8,580 nt of DNA, taken from positions 1 to 8,580 of the forward strand of contig CAYLME010000146.1 in assembly GCA_964384585.1 (NCBI GenBank), written 5' to 3'. The notes below the pieces were generated by a model, which worked only from the letters and a program-made list of their open reading frames with translations, did no database searches and had not been told where the DNA came from. Each line of letters starts with the position of its first letter. Position 1 is the stretch's first letter. Below are positions 1 to 5,661 of this stretch, one piece after another. Made by a program: the position numbers and the translations under genes. The DNA comes from DASTYK01 sp964384585 (GTDB taxonomy: Bacteria; Gemmatimonadota; Gemmatimonadetes; Longimicrobiales; RSA9).

Positions 1-1
1 G

Positions 2-868
2 TGGGCGGATCGTGCGCGCCTGCCGAACGTGAAGCGCGTCGTGGCCGTCGGTGCAGGGAGGGGCGGCGTCGGCAAGAGCACCGTGGCCGCCAACCTCGCG
101 CTCGCGTTACACGGACTCGGTCTTCGCGTGGGCCTGATGGACGCCGACATCTACGGTCCATCACTCCCCGTGATCATCGGCATCGAGGACGGCGCGCAGC
201 AGGTGCGTCTGACGGAGGACCGCAAGATCATTCCGCTCGAGGTACACGGCCTCGCGGTCGTCTCGTTCGGGTTCTTCCTCGGCCCTCAGTCACCAGCGGT
301 GTGGCGCGGCCCGATGGTCGGCAAGGCGGTGAAGCAGTTCTCGCGTGGCGTGGTATGGCCCGAGCTCGATGTGCTGGTCGTGGACCTGCCTCCAGGCACG
401 GGCGATGTGCCGCTGTCGCTTGCACAGTCGATCGTGGTTGACGGCGCCGTGGTCGTCACGACGCCGCAGCGGCTCGCGACGCTCGAGGCCGGCAAGGCGC
501 TCGAGATGTTCCGCAAACTCGACGTGCCGGTGCTCGGCATCGTCGAGAACATGAGCTACGCGCTCTGCACGTGCGGCCGCCGCTCACATCCGTTCGGCAC
601 GGGCGGCGGTGAAGCCCTGGCGGCTGCCGCGGACGTTCCGCTGCTATGCGCTGTACCCTTCGAAGAGCCCGTCGTCGAGGGACAGGATGCAGGCGCTCCG
701 CCCGTTCTGGCCTCGCCCGACAGCGCAGCGGCGCGCGCGTTCATCAGCCTCGCCGAGACAGTAGCGACGCGCCTGGGTGGTGCCGAAGTCGATGCCGAGC
801 GCGCGGTCACCCGAGCCGCACATGGCGCTGTATGCCGATCGCGTCCAGAAACGTCGCATCGTGGCTGA
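2..868 (+). CDS. mrp: Mrp/NBP35-family P-loop ATPase (Fe-S cluster carrier type), 5'-partial
   Basis: Mrp/ApbC/NBP35 proteins are cytoplasmic MinD-superfamily ATPases that bind and deliver Fe-S clusters. The frame is open to the window edge. Residues before the GTG at 29 (…RARLPNVKRVVAV) match the family's pre-Walker sequence, so that GTG is probably an internal valine and the true start, with any N-terminal MIP18-like domain, lies upstream. Counting from that valine: deviant Walker A GRGGVGKST (10-18), LMDADIYGPSLP (36-47), Walker B-like VVDLPPGTGD (117-126) and the NMSYALCTCG cysteine region (174-183). Two departures stand out. The signature lysine of the deviant Walker A motif is Arg11 (AGG codon), and the usual CxxC cluster ligand pair is CxC (Cys180, Cys182). 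The last 62 nt overlap the convergent ABC-F gene. Family assignment is firm; normal ATPase and cluster-binding activity is not assured. Confidence 0.93.
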   Translation, partial: WADRARLPNVKRVVAVGAGRGGVGKSTVAANLALALHGLGLRVGLMDADIYGPSLPVIIGIEDGAQQVRLTEDRKIIPLEVHGLAVVSFGFFLGPQSPAVWRGPMVGKAVKQFSRGVVWPELDVLVVDLPPGTGDVPLSLAQSIVVDGAVVVTTPQRLATLEAGKALEMFRKLDVPVLGIVENMSYALCTCGRRSHPFGTGGGEALAAAADVPLLCAVPFEEPVVEGQDAGAPPVLASPDSAAARAFISLAETVATRLGGAEVDAERAVTRAAHGAVCRSRPETSHRG

Positions 869-2426
869 CCACGAGGAGCGCGCCATCGTACGCACGTAGT
901 GCACTCTCCAGCGCCTCCATCGCGTCCAGGTCCAGGTGATTCGTCGGCTCGTCCAGCACCAGGAATGATGGCGGCCTCGGACCACCGAGCACGCATGCGA
1001 GCGATGCACGCAACCGCTCACCGCCACTGAGGGTGCCCACCGTCTGCAGCGCCGCCTCGTCCGGGAACAGAAAGCGGGCGAGTCCGTAACGCGCCGCGGT
1101 CGGCTCCATCATCGGGTGATGCGCGCGATAATTGTCGAGAACGCTCGACGCGGGATCCAGGTGTGCGCCGGTCTGGTCGAGGAACGCAGTCTCGTGGTCC
1201 GGAAGGCGACGTACGCTGCCGGCATGCGGTGTGACTTCGCCGAGCACGACGCGCAGCAGCGTCGTCTTGCCGGACCCGTTGGGACCGACCAGCGCGACCC
1301 GCTCGGCACCGTCGATGCGCAATGACACGCGCTCGAGAATGGGCTCCCGCGCGCCGGGAAACTTCACGGTGACGTCCGTGACCTCGAGCGCCGTGCGCCC
1401 CGCTGGCAGGTTCGTCGATGGCAGATCGAAACGCGGGCGTTCCCGCTCCACTACCCGCTGCTTCGCTTCCGCGGCACGTTCACGGTGTTCCTCAACTTCA
1501 CGTGCGGTGATTGCACGCACACGGGCTCCCGTCTCCTGTGCACGCGCCCTGCGGGCATTCAACAGGATCTTCGGCATGTTCGACGTGGCCCGGTTGCGAC
1601 GTCCCTGCGCCTCGCGCCGCGCCTGGCGTTCGTGTATCGCGTGTGCATCACGTTCGGCCGTGCGCAGTGCGGCGCGCGCGCTGTCCAGCTCACGGTGGGC
1701 AGCGGCGTCCTCCATGTCCCGAATCTCGCGATAGGCGTCGTAGTTGCCGCCGTAGACCCGCACACCATGCACGGACAGCTCGACGATGCGATCCATGTAC
1801 TGCAGCAGCGCCCGGTCGTGGCTGATGCACAGGGCACCGCCGCTCCATGCCCCGATGAACTCGTACAGCGCGCTCCGGCCGTCGGCATCGAGGTGATTCG
1901 TCGGCTCGTCCAGCAGCAGGAAGTCAGGACTGCTCAGGACCAGGCCCGCGAGCGCGACCCGCGTCGTCTCGCCGCCGCTCACCGCGTCCAGCGAACGATC
2001 GAGGGACAGGTGGCCAAGGCCGAACCGGCTGAGCACGGCAGCCGTCCGTTCACGCAGGTCCCAGTCGTCACCGATCCGTTCGACGTCGTGGACCGTTGCA
2101 ACGCCGCGCTCCGAGCGCTCGAGTGCGGCAAGCGTCCGCTCGACGCCGAGCACCGCCGCGAGCGTCGCGCCGGGCGGCGGCCGGAAGTCCTGCGGCAGGA
2201 CGGCAAGGACGCCGCTGCGGTGGATCGTGCCCGACGTGGGCTGCAGATCCCCCGTGAGCAGGCGCCCGAGCGTCGTCTTGCCGGAGCCGTTCGGTCCGAC
2301 CAGACCGGTGCGTTCCCGGCCGAAGGAGATCGTGAGTTCGGTGAAGATGTCGCGACTGTCCGGCAGCGCGTAGCTCAGCCGGTCAGTCGATATGCGCGCG
2401 TCGCGCGGGCCCGTTATGGTTGGCAT
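807..2426 (-). CDS. ABC-F family ATPase (ribosome-associated, tandem NBD)
   Basis: A 539-residue protein with two nucleotide-binding domains and no membrane segments, the ABC-F layout. These soluble ATPases act at the ribosomal E site as translation factors or antibiotic-resistance ribosome-protection proteins. NBD1 has Walker A GPNGSGKT (44-51), signature VSGGE (149-153) and Walker B with LLLDEPTNHLD (catalytic Glu174). NBD2 has Walker A GPNGSGKT (381-388), LSGGE (466-470) and LVLDEPTNHLD (Glu493). Both sites look catalytically intact. Residues about 236-345 form a long, charged, Arg/Glu-rich helical linker, the ribosome-contacting P-site tRNA interaction motif region. I chose the ATG at 2426 because GGAG lies 9 nt upstream and the protein then starts near the first NBD. 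An in-frame GTG at 2468 would add 14 unconserved-looking residues. The linker does not let me name a subfamily, so resistance versus housekeeping is undecided. Confidence 0.93.
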   Translation of the reverse strand: MPTITGPRDARISTDRLSYALPDSRDIFTELTISFGRERTGLVGPNGSGKTTLGRLLTGDLQPTSGTIHRSGVLAVLPQDFRPPPGATLAAVLGVERTLAALERSERGVATVHDVERIGDDWDLRERTAAVLSRFGLGHLSLDRSLDAVSGGETTRVALAGLVLSSPDFLLLDEPTNHLDADGRSALYEFIGAWSGGALCISHDRALLQYMDRIVELSVHGVRVYGGNYDAYREIRDMEDAAAHRELDSARAALRTAERDAHAIHERQARREAQGRRNRATSNMPKILLNARRARAQETGARVRAITAREVEEHRERAAEAKQRVVERERPRFDLPSTNLPAGRTALEVTDVTVKFPGAREPILERVSLRIDGAERVALVGPNGSGKTTLLRVVLGEVTPHAGSVRRLPDHETAFLDQTGAHLDPASSVLDNYRAHHPMMEPTAARYGLARFLFPDEAALQTVGTLSGGERLRASLACVLGGPRPPSFLVLDEPTNHLDLDAMEALESALRAYDGALLVVSHDATFLDAIGIQRHVRLG

Positions 2427-2487
2427 GCGGATACACTCCAGTCCTGACGGTTGCGATTGTGTGAGCACCAGTCAGGATGATCCGCAT
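2383..2487 (-). CDS. Possible 34-codon upstream (leader) ORF overlapping the ABC-F start
   Basis: An ATG at 2487, preceded by AGAGG at a 5-nt spacing, opens a 34-codon frame ending in TGA at 2385-2383. It runs in a different frame from the ABC-F gene and overlaps its first 44 nt. The predicted peptide begins MRIILTGAHTIATV and has no recognised domain. Ribosomes translating it would unwind the leader hairpin and expose the ABC-F start region. Leader peptides of this kind control several antibiotic-responsive ABC-F and erm genes, but short frames also arise by chance in GC-rich DNA. Nothing in the sequence proves translation. Confidence 0.3.
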   Translation of the reverse strand: MRIILTGAHTIATVRTGVYPHANHNGPARRAHID

Positions 2488-2489
2488 GC
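2423..2489 (-). promoter_or_regulatory. Start-codon-spanning leader hairpin of the ABC-F gene
   Basis: On the minus-strand transcript, GCATGCGGAT (2489-2480) is exactly complementary to ATCCGCATGC (2432-2423). Inside it, TCCTGAC (2477-2471) pairs with GTCAGGA (2448-2442). GGT (2469-2467) and ACC (2451-2449) can extend the stem past a one-base bulge. The 3' outer arm contains the ABC-F ATG and the 5' outer arm contains the ATG of a possible upstream ORF. The complementarity is seen directly. That it folds in RNA and limits initiation is inferred. It could instead be a DNA operator for an unidentified regulator. Confidence 0.55.
2436..2439 (-). promoter_or_regulatory. Shine-Dalgarno of the ABC-F gene
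   Basis: GGAG on the minus strand, 9 nt before the ATG at 2426. It supports that start over the upstream GTG at 2468. It sits in the unpaired 9-nt strand between the two stem sections of the leader hairpin. Confidence 0.6.
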
Positions 2490-2559
2490 GAACCTCTGTG
2501 TGGGGGCCGTCTTCCCGCGCCGGTCCGCTGCTCGATGCGAGAGCGCCGGTGGGAGGGTA

Positions 2560-2588
2560 ACGATCATGAAAGACGGGCAGCGTGTCAA
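2560..2588 (-). promoter_or_regulatory. Candidate sigma70-type promoter for the ABC-F gene
   Basis: A perfect TTGACA (2588-2583) is followed after 17 nt by GATCGT (2565-2560), a weak 3/6 match to a -10 element. Transcription would start near 2553, giving a leader of about 125 nt that contains the whole hairpin. The -35 lies partly in the loop and 3' arm of the terminator that ends the M56 transcript, so the two elements overlap. The weak -10 keeps confidence low. Confidence 0.3.
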
Positions 2589-2603
2589 TCCGACGCTGCC
2601 CGT
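2569..2603 (-). terminator. Rho-independent-like terminator of the blaI-M56 operon
   Basis: Perfect 11-bp inverted repeat: ACGGGCAGCGT (2603-2593) and ACGCTGCCCGT (2583-2573), with a 9-nt loop, then CTTT on the minus strand. It lies 26 nt past the M56 stop codon. The stem is strong and GC-rich; the U tract is short, so termination may be partial, with read-through into the ABC-F leader. Confidence 0.65.
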
Positions 2604-2628
2604 TCTCCATTCCTGACTTCGGTCGCGG

Positions 2629-4146
2629 TCACTCGTTCCGCGTCAGGGGCGTTGCCTTGAGGCGCATCTTGATGACGCCGTTGCGCGCATCCGGGTGGTC
2701 GACCATGCGTTCCGCCGCTGCACCCTTCACGACCTCGATGCTCTCGATGGTCTGGGGGTCGATGCTTCGCAGCGCACTGAGCTCGGCCTGTTCGCCATCG
2801 ATGAAGAGCAGGGCGTCAGGGCTGGCTGACTCGGGAGTAACGTGCGGGTCGTCATCGCCGTTGTTGAATCGCACGCGCCCGGCATGGATGGTCCCCTTGC
2901 CGCTGATCTCGAGGGGGCGTGCAGCGTCGTGGGTGATGATCTCGATCACCGGGGACTCGTCCGTTCCCTCCTGAACAAACGCTCGCTTGCGTATATGGAT
3001 TACTTCGATCTCCTCTGGCGCAATCGCGTTTGCAGTCTCTGAACTGACGATCACACCGTCCACGACGTAAACTGCGCCCTTCAACGGTGCGAGCGGAGCA
3101 GCCACCTCCACCATCTCAGCTACGCTCATGGCTTCGAGGTCGGCACTCGTCGGCAGGTCCGCCTCGCATGCGGCGAGGAAGAGCACCGCGGCGGCAAGGG
3201 CCGTACCGGCTGCACGCAGGACGGGATGTGAACCTGGCATCGCATTCATGGCAGTCAGTCTCCGTTCGAGGTCTGTGGTCGAATCCGCGAGCGAGGCGTT
3301 CAGCAGACGCAGCGTCGAGCGACGCTCGGCCGTTGCGAGAAGCAGGCGGCCGTAGGGCAGCGCACTCGTCGTTCCGCGCAGGACCCTGGCATCACAATCG
3401 ATCTCGAGTGCGAGTCGCATGCGACGCATCATCCACCAGGCGCACACGTTCCAGGGGAGCAGCACGAGAACGGAGCACCCGAAGAGCAGCAGGAGATGGT
3501 CGCGTGCGTCCACGTGCGACCGCTCGTGCGCCACGATCAACCGCTGTTCCGAGACCGGTCGGTCGAGCAGCCAGCGGGGGATTACGATCTCCGGGCGCCA
3601 CACTCCCATCACAGCAGGGCCGGCAGCGTCGCTGATGCGCACACGCTCACCAGCGACCATGGTCACGGACCATGACCTGACCCGCATGCGCGAGTGTACG
3701 GTCACGCACAGGAGGACCCCCGCCAGCACCGCGCTCGCAAGGATCCACAGGAACACCAGCGGGCCGGCCAGTGTCGACGAAAGCAACCATGCCCCGTCGG
3801 CCGACGCCGCGCCTCGGACCGCGGCCGCAAAGGCCCCGGCCAATGCGTGCATCGGCACATTCACAACCCGGTCGAAGACGCTGCGCATGGAGAGTGCTGG
3901 CGCATCACCTGTCGCCCCGACTGCAATGTCCGTCGCCGTGACACTCACACCGTCAGGTCGCGCGATCGAAACAGGGAGCGAGCGGAAGGGCGCAGATGTC
4001 GTGAGCACCACCACGGCGGCCAGGGCGGCAGCCCATGCCCAGCGGCGCGGCAGGCGCAGCACGCGCAGCATCGCCTCGCCCGCATGCGCACCGACAACCA
4101 GGAAGAGTCCGGCGAGGAGGCTGTAGATCACCAGGAGCGCCAGCAT
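2629..4146 (-). CDS. M56 (BlaR1/MecR1-type) membrane metallopeptidase with C-terminal TonB-plug-like repeats
   Basis: A 505-residue membrane protease expected to inactivate its partner repressor when a signal is sensed. Hydrophobic segments lie near 3-20, 37-52, 126-150 and 217-240, with another at 313-326. The zinc motif HERSH (207-211) and the downstream EIDCDARVL (248-256, Glu248 the likely third ligand) are the M56 hallmarks. The last hydrophobic segment ends in LAAC (324-327), which looks like a lipobox. After it come two related units, about 357-408 (YVVDGVIV… APEEIEVIHI) and 445-496 (LLFIDGEQ… DPQTIESIEVVKGAAAE), resembling TonB-receptor plug segments. There is no penicillin-binding sensor domain, so the ligand is unlikely to be a beta-lactam. 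The ATG overlaps the blaI stop as TGATG, with AGGAGGAG 5 nt upstream, so the two are translationally coupled. Similar fusions are, from memory, common in Bacteroidota and Gemmatimonadota. The signal is unknown. Confidence 0.9.
   Translation of the reverse strand: MLALLVIYSLLAGLFLVVGAHAGEAMLRVLRLPRRWAWAAALAAVVVLTTSAPFRSLPVSIARPDGVSVTATDIAVGATGDAPALSMRSVFDRVVNVPMHALAGAFAAAVRGAASADGAWLLSSTLAGPLVFLWILASAVLAGVLLCVTVHSRMRVRSWSVTMVAGERVRISDAAGPAVMGVWRPEIVIPRWLLDRPVSEQRLIVAHERSHVDARDHLLLLFGCSVLVLLPWNVCAWWMMRRMRLALEIDCDARVLRGTTSALPYGRLLLATAERRSTLRLLNASLADSTTDLERRLTAMNAMPGSHPVLRAAGTALAAAVLFLAACEADLPTSADLEAMSVAEMVEVAAPLAPLKGAVYVVDGVIVSSETANAIAPEEIEVIHIRKRAFVQEGTDESPVIEIITHDAARPLEISGKGTIHAGRVRFNNGDDDPHVTPESASPDALLFIDGEQAELSALRSIDPQTIESIEVVKGAAAERMVDHPDARNGVIKMRLKATPLTRNE
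2659..2814 (-). repeat. Plug-like protein repeat, copy 2 (M56 residues 445-496)
   Basis: LLFIDGEQ, then DPQTIESIEVVKGAAAE, then NGVIKMRLK. This is the more canonical of the two copies and matches the 'IESIEVlKGaaA… GVI.I' pattern of TonB-dependent receptor plug domains. Confidence 0.6.
2923..3078 (-). repeat. Plug-like protein repeat, copy 1 (M56 residues 357-408)
   Basis: The translated segment follows the order hydrophobic strand, VDG turn, helix with PEEIEVIHI, then a short strand IEIITH. It aligns by eye with residues 445-496. Similarity is at protein level only, with no obvious DNA repeat. Confidence 0.55.
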
Positions 4147-4523
4147 CAGGACTCCTCCTTCAGGCGGTCCGCCAGCATCTGCCGCATCCGTTCCAGCTCG
4201 CCCCGGGAGAGACCTCGGTCGCTCACCAGGTGCGCGAACAGCTGCTCGACCGATCCGTGGAAGATCGCGTCGCGGATCCGACCGAGCGCACTGGCGCCCG
4301 CAGTATCCGGATCGACAGCAGGGAAGTAGCGGTAGGCCCTGCCTTCGGGCTCATGCCCGACATAGCCCTTCTCTTCGAGCGTCTGCAGCACCGACAGCAC
4401 CGACGTGTACGCCAGGTCCTCACCGAGCGCTTCCTTCACTTCGGCGACGGTGCCCGACCCGGCCCGCCACAGGATGCTCATCACGTCCAGCTCGCGGCTG
4501 GTGAACTGCGGCTGCTCGTCCAC
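4146..4523 (-). CDS. BlaI/MecI-family winged-helix repressor
   Basis: A 125-residue protein of typical BlaI/MecI length. Residues 1-75 form the winged-helix DNA-binding domain: FTSRELDVMSILWRAGSGTVAEVKEAL, then the recognition helix region LAYTSVLSVLQTLEEKGYV (37-55) and the wing GRAYRYFP (61-68). The rest is the helical dimerisation region that the partner M56 protease normally targets; I cannot place a cleavage site. The start is GTG at 4523, with GGAG (4533-4530) 6 nt upstream. The gene is first in a two-gene operon with the M56 protease, and its promoter is flanked by two 16-bp palindromes likely to be its own operators, so autoregulation is expected. The real regulon may be larger; no other copy of the palindrome was seen by eye in this window. 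Confidence 0.93.
   Translation of the reverse strand: MDEQPQFTSRELDVMSILWRAGSGTVAEVKEALGEDLAYTSVLSVLQTLEEKGYVGHEPEGRAYRYFPAVDPDTAGASALGRIRDAIFHGSVEQLFAHLVSDRGLSRGELERMRQMLADRLKEES
4152..4159 (-). promoter_or_regulatory. Strong Shine-Dalgarno of the M56 gene inside blaI
   Basis: AGGAGGAG on the minus strand, 5 nt before the M56 ATG and within the last codons of the blaI-type gene. Such a strong site at a TGATG junction suggests efficient reinitiation, keeping repressor and protease in proportion. Confidence 0.7.
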
Positions 4524-4549
4524 GGCTCACTCCGGGTGCAGGTGCTTGC

Positions 4550-4565
4550 TACGGCATTTCCCGTA
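4550..4565. promoter_or_regulatory. Putative BlaI-type operator O1 (downstream of -10)
   Basis: 16-bp imperfect palindrome TACGGCATTTCCCGTA, a TACGG-N6-CCGTA dyad. Known BlaI/MecI operators are also about 16-bp dyads with TAC…GTA ends. It overlaps the last base of the -10 element and the expected transcription start, so a bound repressor would block initiation. Confidence 0.65.
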
Positions 4566-4594
4566 ATATGGGCGCACCGCTGCCGATGTGTCAA
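4565..4594 (-). promoter_or_regulatory. Promoter of the blaI-M56 operon
   Basis: Consensus TTGACA (4594-4589), 18-nt spacer, then CATATT (4570-4565, 4/6 to TATAAT). It lies about 40 nt before the blaI GTG and exactly between the two palindromes. The combination of a good promoter and bracketing operators fits a tightly repressed, inducible unit. No clear terminator separates it from mlaD upstream, so read-through from the mla operon is possible. Confidence 0.65.
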
Positions 4595-4608
4595 CGGGAA
4601 AAGCCGTA
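4593..4608. promoter_or_regulatory. Putative BlaI-type operator O2 (over the -35)
   Basis: AACGGGAAAAGCCGTA, the inverted counterpart of O1. The arms 4549-4564 and 4594-4609 are inverted repeats matching at 15 of 16 positions. It overlaps the first two bases of the TTGACA box. A weaker related stretch (ATGGGAAATAGCG, 4610-4622) follows directly. Confidence 0.6.
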
Positions 4609-4646
4609 GATGGGAAATAGCGCTGTGCCAGAACTCGATCCAACGC

Positions 4647-5660
4647 CTAGAACACGTCCACCCGGATATTCGGCTTGAAGGCGTCCGGGTTCTCGCGGAT
4701 GCCGATGATGAGCGTCTGCAGTTCGATGACTGCGCGCAGGAACTCGTCGTAGAGCTGCGGGTCGGTGATCAGCCGTTCGAGCGAGCCATCACCCTCGCTC
4801 ATGCGCTGCACCATGCCGGACAGTGCGAGTACGGCGCTGTCGGCGTTGACCGCCATGTTGGAGAGCGAAGTATAGAGCGAGTCGTCGCGCAGCAGTTTTC
4901 CGAGCGAGCCGTCGCCGGCGACGATCATTGCACCCAGCGAGTCGACGCGCAGTACGGCCCGATTGAGGTTGTCGTAGAGGGACGGGTCGTGCAGCATGCG
5001 CCCGAACGTGCCGTCGGCGCGGTTGAGTTGCGCGAGTGTTCTCTCGAGCTGTGCGGTTGCGGTCACCATGCGTGCGTAGAGTGCTTCATCGGTGAGCAGC
5101 TGACCGATGGTGCCGTCGCCGGCGGCGAGTCCGCTCGTCAGCTGACGCAGGTCGCCGACGATGAACTGTGCCTCGTCGATCGCCACGGCGGCGCGTTCCA
5201 TGAACATCTCGATATCGACGCTCTCGCCCACGATCAGGGTGTCGCCGGGCTGCAGGATCGCAGCGCCCGCGCTTCCGGGTGCAATGTCCACGTACTTGTC
5301 ACCGAGCAGTCCCTGCATGCGGAAGAAGGCGCGGGAGTCCTGCCGGATCTGGTCGCGCACGTCCTCGTTGAGGGCGAGGGTGACGTTCAGGTTCGCGCTG
5401 TCACGGCGCTGGTCCACGGGGATGAAATCGATGCGCTGCACCTGGCCGATGCGCTGGCCGGCAAGTGTGACGGGTGCGCCTTCGCGGAGCCCGAGTGCAC
5501 TGGGCACGAGGGCATGCAGCTCGTAGCGGCTCGCGAACACGTCGAACACGCGACCGACCTGGTAGATCGCGTATATGAGCAGCAGTGTGCCGATCACGAC
5601 GAGTGCGGCGACGCGCACCTTGCGGGCGTTGAACGTCGACCTGCGGTTGGCGTCTGCCAT
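4647..5660 (-). CDS. mlaD: MlaD-like MCE-domain lipid-transport protein
   Basis: A 337-residue protein, longer than E. coli MlaD. It has one N-terminal membrane anchor (about 16-34) and an MCE domain (about 45-125; SALGLREGAPVTLAGQRIGQV and GLLGDKYVDI are typical). A long helical tail follows. MCE proteins form hexameric rings that bind lipids and sit on the MlaE/MlaF ABC core. The tail holds four units of the form GDGSLGKLLxDxSLY, starting at 181, 215, 249 and 290. Such G/D-G-T/S units are frequent in MCE tails and are probably part of a helical needle or tube. The ATG is separated from the mlaF stop by one base (TGATATG), so coupled translation is likely; the nearest AGGAG is 13 nt away. 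It is last in the operon. No mlaC or mlaB follows here. Confidence 0.9.
   Translation of the reverse strand: MADANRRSTFNARKVRVAALVVIGTLLLIYAIYQVGRVFDVFASRYELHALVPSALGLREGAPVTLAGQRIGQVQRIDFIPVDQRRDSANLNVTLALNEDVRDQIRQDSRAFFRMQGLLGDKYVDIAPGSAGAAILQPGDTLIVGESVDIEMFMERAAVAIDEAQFIVGDLRQLTSGLAAGDGTIGQLLTDEALYARMVTATAQLERTLAQLNRADGTFGRMLHDPSLYDNLNRAVLRVDSLGAMIVAGDGSLGKLLRDDSLYTSLSNMAVNADSAVLALSGMVQRMSEGDGSLERLITDPQLYDEFLRAVIELQTLIIGIRENPDAFKPNIRVDVF
4731..5120 (-). repeat. Four-unit protein repeat in the MlaD tail (residues 181 to about 310)
   Basis: Units start GDGTIGQLLTD, ADGTFGRMLHD, GDGSLGKLLRD and GDGSLERLITD, each followed by a short L-Y motif and a helix. Spacing is 34, 34 and 41 residues. 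The fourth unit carries Glu where the others have Gly. The repeat is visible in the protein; the DNA copies have diverged. Confidence 0.8.
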
Positions 5661-5661
5661 A

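Noticed and set aside
1485..2447. A 320-codon open frame on the + strand
   Set aside because: It is antisense to the ABC-F gene, with no domain and no ribosome binding site supporting it.
2427..2468. GTG start for the ABC-F gene at 2468
   Set aside because: It adds residues unlike the family and falls in the hairpin; the ATG at 2426 has a well-spaced GGAG.
2629..4523. blaI-M56 as a beta-lactam resistance operon
   Set aside because: No penicillin-binding sensor domain and no beta-lactamase gene are present; only the regulatory architecture is shared.
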